DNA of 8,950 bases from DMER01 sp003451645 (GTDB lineage Bacteria; Pseudomonadota; Alphaproteobacteria; Micropepsales; Micropepsaceae): assembly GCA_031976175.1 (NCBI GenBank), contig DALYLR010000073.1, positions 1 to 8,950 of the forward strand. Reading direction: 5' to 3'. This document shows positions 6,805 to 8,950 of this stretch, piece by piece. The notes below the pieces were generated by a model that worked only from the letters and a program-made list of their open reading frames with translations, was not told the origin of the DNA and searched no databases. A program made the translations under genes and the position numbers. The stretch's first letter is position 1. Each line of letters opens with the position of its first letter.

Positions 6805-6808
6805 GGCA
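6783..6808. repeat. Inverted repeat carrying both convergent stop codons
   Basis: TGCCTCA (6783-6789) and TGAGGCA (6802-6808) form a perfect 7-bp inverted repeat with a 12-nt loop. The plus-strand gene's TGA (6802-6804) opens the right arm, and the minus-strand nitroreductase's TGA (6789-6787) opens the left arm, so both genes end in TGAGGCA. No T-run follows on either side. It may still serve as a weak bidirectional end or an mRNA 3' stabiliser. Confidence 0.5.
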
Positions 6809-7461
6809 ATCTCGCTCAAACTCGCGCGCTCCGTGCGCAGACGATTGATTGGGTGGCTCATATCCATCCGCCCAAGGCCCAAACCGCAGAACAGCATCAG
6901 CTCCGGCGGCAAGTCGAGGAACGCACCGACCGTCTTGTGCCAAATAGCCCACGCCTCCTGTGGCGCCGTATGCAGTCCGTGCTCTCGCGCGAGCAACATG
7001 ATCGATTGAATGAACATGCCCAGGTCCGACCACTGGCCCTGCTGCATGGTGCGGTCAATTGCAAAGAACATCGCGACCGGCGCCCCAAAGAACTCAAAGT
7101 TTCGGGCGAACTGAACCATCCGCCCGGCCTTGTCTTCTCGCGGCACGCCAATCGTGGCATACATGTCCTCGCCAACCTTGAACCGGCGGCTCCGATAAGG
7201 TTCCTTTAGCTCAGGCGGATAGATGTGATATTCGGTGGGACCGTCGCCTACCTGCCCGGCCGCCATTTTCTCTTTGATAATCGCCAGAAAGCGGTTGAGC
7301 TCATCGCCGGTTATCGCCCACACATGCCAAGGCTGCAGATTGCCGCCTGAGGGTGCCCGCGACGCCTGGGTCAAGATCGCGCGAACGGTTGCTTCCGGCA
7401 CCGGATCGGCCAAAAAAGCACGGCAGGTGATCCGGGTTTCTAAGGCTTCCGAGACCAGCAT
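6787..7461 (-). CDS. Nitroreductase family FMN oxidoreductase
   Basis: A 224-residue cytoplasmic flavoprotein of the nitroreductase family (COG0778), using NAD(P)H to reduce nitro, quinone or similar acceptors; the physiological substrate is unknown. FMN-binding landmarks are R10 and R14 in the ETRITCRAF start, then APSGGNLQPW at 36-45, a mid-protein helix (QWSDLGMFIQSIML), and the closing GLGLGRMD...HPIN..RTER segment, whose basic residues contact flavin phosphate in relatives. Length is normal and both ends are intact. ATG 7461 is chosen over an in-frame start at 7500 because AAGGA lies 8-9 nt upstream and the family begins just before the first Arg. It is a single gene, divergent from the 7615 gene and overlapping the convergent paralog by 18 nt. 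A possible TTGCCA -35 lies upstream, but its -10 is poor. Confidence 0.92.
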   Translation of the reverse strand: MLVSEALETRITCRAFLADPVPEATVRAILTQASRAPSGGNLQPWHVWAITGDELNRFLAIIKEKMAAGQVGDGPTEYHIYPPELKEPYRSRRFKVGEDMYATIGVPREDKAGRMVQFARNFEFFGAPVAMFFAIDRTMQQGQWSDLGMFIQSIMLLAREHGLHTAPQEAWAIWHKTVGAFLDLPPELMLFCGLGLGRMDMSHPINRLRTERASLSEIASLRGF

Positions 7462-7512
7462 GGGGTAAATCCTTCTTTTGCCTGCGCCGATACCGGACAA
7501 GACGGTGAGGTA

Positions 7513-7559
7513 CGTTGCTCTATCGCGCGTCTTTTAGCCTGGCAAGCAATAGCGCAACG
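7513..7559. repeat. Imperfect inverted repeat in a divergent intergenic region
   Basis: CGTTGCTCTAT (7513-7523) and ATAGCGCAACG (7549-7559) are inverted copies matching at 10 of 11 positions, 25 nt apart. The repeat lies between the divergent nitroreductase and the 7615 gene. It could be a pair of half-sites controlling one or both, but no clear promoter boxes frame it. Confidence 0.35.
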
Positions 7560-7614
7560 CGCCGGAAACAGATATGTACCAGCCGTTCTTTGGGCAATGG
7601 CGGGAGCTCTGCAC

Positions 7615-8118
7615 ATGCGTTTGGTTATGATCGTTTTGGCCTTGGGCTGTTTGAGTCTTGCCGCCTACCTTGTCTACAAGGGAACGCGGCCTGGCGTTTC
7701 CACCGCACAGACGCCCGGCTCCGGTGACGGCATCCCAGCCGCCGCCAAGTTTGAGGGCGCCGCCACGATGATCCAGGGCAAGCGCATTGACGTGAACGGC
7801 ACATGGTCTGCGCCGAACGGTCCCCTCTTCCTCGACCGCGTGAAGGTGCAGTTCCTGACCGGGAATCTTGAGGTCGCGCGCGAGATCGACTTTGACGTGG
7901 GGCAGTCTATCAAGTCTTACGAGTTCAACCGGCGCTTCCCGCTCCAGCCGGAGGCCAAGTTCTTTGGCTTATGCTTCGTGTACGGACCGAAGAAAACCGA
8001 GGCCACGCAGATGACGGGTGTGCTCTATCTGAACCGGGCCGACGGGGCGGAATCGCCCATGCTGGCGGCACCGGCCCAAGATATCCCGTCGGCGCCGGGA
8101 TCTTGTTTCAAACCCTGA
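7615..8118 (+). CDS. Unrecognised membrane-anchored protein with a beta-rich extracytoplasmic part
   Basis: I do not recognise this family. The protein is 167 residues with a very short basic N-terminus (R2) and one hydrophobic segment (3-21), then a Gly/Pro/Ala linker (about 23-48) and a compact domain (about 50-140). That domain has alternating hydrophobic strands, a GTW motif and two cysteines, one in GLCFVYG near 120 and one in the C-terminal SCFKP. C12 follows A-L-G, a poor lipobox, and hydrophobic residues continue past it, so a transmembrane anchor is likelier than a lipoprotein. ATG 7615 is chosen over ATG 7597 because GGGAG lies 8 nt upstream and it starts directly at the anchor. Its end lies 12 nt from the gyrB stop, in a convergent arrangement. 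The coding frame is supported by length and composition; function is open. Confidence 0.75.
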   Translation: MRLVMIVLALGCLSLAAYLVYKGTRPGVSTAQTPGSGDGIPAAAKFEGAATMIQGKRIDVNGTWSAPNGPLFLDRVKVQFLTGNLEVAREIDFDVGQSIKSYEFNRRFPLQPEAKFFGLCFVYGPKKTEATQMTGVLYLNRADGAESPMLAAPAQDIPSAPGSCFKP

Positions 8119-8130
8119 TCCCGCTCAAAA

Positions 8131-8950
8131 CTATACGTCGAGATTGGCCACGTTGAGCGCGTTGTCCTGGATGAACTCCCGCCGCGGTTCGACAACATCG
8201 CCCATCAGTTTCGAGAAGATGTCGTCGGCAGTATCCGCATGGTCCACCTTGACCTGCAACAGGACCCGGACATTCTCGTCCAGAGTCGTCTCCCACAGCT
8301 GCTCTGGATTCATCTCACCCAGACCTTTGTAGCGCTGGATCGACACGCCCTTTTGGCCATACGCATAGATGGTATCGAGCAATTCGCACGGCGAATGCAC
8401 CATCTGCGTCTCGTCGCCACGCTGCAGCGAGACGGGCGCAGCGAACATCGTGCGGAGCTCAGCGGAATGCCGGTCTAGCTTGCGCGCGTCGGCCGAGCCC
8501 ATGAGCGCCATGTCAAAGGTCACATCCTCGCGCACACCGCGCACCTCACGGTACACAAGGATAGCATTACGCTCCACATGGCCTTGCCAGCCGCGTTCAA
8601 ACTCATCGGCCAGTACATCCATCCGCCTGGCAATGTCTGCTGCAGCAGCCTCAGCGCGCGCCTGATCATGCAAGGTTTCGGGATTGAGCGCGCCTGCGAT
8701 CGCAGCTTGCTCAACCGCCATGCGTGGATACTTGCGCGCGAGATTATCGATCGTTCCGCGCAAGCTGCGGCACCATTCGATAGCGGAGATCAGGTCCTTG
8801 CCAGCGACTTTCTCGCCCGAGGCCCAGGTCACCACGACATCCTTGCAGCCTTCAGCCACCAAATAGGCCTCGTACTCTCGCTGATCTTTGAGATAGCGCT
8901 CCGACCGTCCTCGCGCGACCTTGTAAAGTGGCGGCTGAGCGATATAGAGG
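8131..8950 (-). CDS. gyrB: DNA gyrase subunit B, C-terminal third; runs off right edge
   Basis: GyrB supplies the ATPase and part of the DNA-gate of the A2B2 gyrase that supercoils DNA. The window holds the last 272 residues, beginning with LYIAQPPLYKV at the end of the TOPRIM domain. Next comes a divergent stretch that corresponds to the Gram-negative GyrB insert. The conserved tail begins at about 8334 with IQRYKGLGEMNPEQLWETT and continues through LMGDVVEPRREFI to the final NALNVANLDV. The tail and the insert point to GyrB rather than ParE, though ParE cannot be fully ruled out without the N-terminus. No frameshift or internal stop is seen. No intrinsic terminator lies in the 12-nt gap to the convergent 7615 gene, so transcription may end inside that gene's 3' end. 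Confidence 0.93.
   Translation of the reverse strand, partial: LYIAQPPLYKVARGRSERYLKDQREYEAYLVAEGCKDVVVTWASGEKVAGKDLISAIEWCRSLRGTIDNLARKYPRMAVEQAAIAGALNPETLHDQARAEAAAADIARRMDVLADEFERGWQGHVERNAILVYREVRGVREDVTFDMALMGSADARKLDRHSAELRTMFAAPVSLQRGDETQMVHSPCELLDTIYAYGQKGVSIQRYKGLGEMNPEQLWETTLDENVRVLLQVKVDHADTADDIFSKLMGDVVEPRREFIQDNALNVANLDV

Noticed and set aside
7604..7626. Lipoprotein signal at C12 of the 7615 gene
   Set aside because: The -3 residue is Ala, and the hydrophobic stretch continues past the cysteine, so a transmembrane anchor is more likely.

Overview
The window looks like an ordinary chromosomal stretch of a free-living alphaproteobacterium. The base composition is moderately GC-rich, and coding density is high on both strands. 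The evidence for the class is an MmcB-type repair nuclease beside coaBC, a GyrB tail ending in the alphaproteobacterial-style NALNVANLDV, and a long ferritin-like diiron protein of a kind I associate with this class. A caulobacteral or hyphomonad-type genome is possible, but I cannot fix the family from sequence alone. I see no phage, IS element, CRISPR array, tRNA or rRNA.

Layout. At the left end, on the minus strand, lie the first 80 codons of coaBC (coenzyme A synthesis). Upstream of it is mmcB, a small PD-(D/E)xK-fold DNA-repair protein. A strong minus-strand terminator (873-904) closes the next minus-strand gene, a 376-residue ferritin-like diiron protein (938-2068). A 382-bp divergent intergenic region (2069-2450) carries a promoter for the diiron gene. 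That promoter is overlaid by two near-identical 14-bp dyads (TGACG-N4-YGTCA) set 24 bp apart. To the right, on the plus strand, is a 917-residue RND/MMPL-type exporter (2451-5204) with its own intrinsic terminator. A sigma70-like promoter follows, then two tandem paralogous secreted proteins that resemble the YbjN family (5394-6077 and 6136-6804). A minus-strand nitroreductase (6787-7461) converges on the second paralog with an 18-bp overlap, and the two stop codons sit in opposite arms of one inverted repeat. A divergent, unrecognised membrane-anchored 167-residue protein (7615-8118) converges on the C-terminal third of gyrB, which runs off the right edge.

How the genes may work together. 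The housekeeping ends (coaBC/mmcB and gyrB) bracket an envelope- and redox-flavoured centre. The divergent diiron-protein/RND-exporter pair is the most suggestive unit: a possible lipid- or hydrophobe-modifying oxygenase, with an operator-rich promoter, beside a lipid-type RND exporter. This pairing is inference from adjacency and family tendencies, not demonstrated. The paralog pair has its own promoter behind a terminator, so it is probably regulated separately from the exporter. I did not find a clear novel defence or mobile system. The best leads are the dyad-controlled diiron promoter, the exporter's asymmetric proton-relay positions, and the duplicated secreted pair with its conserved cysteine pair and tail.
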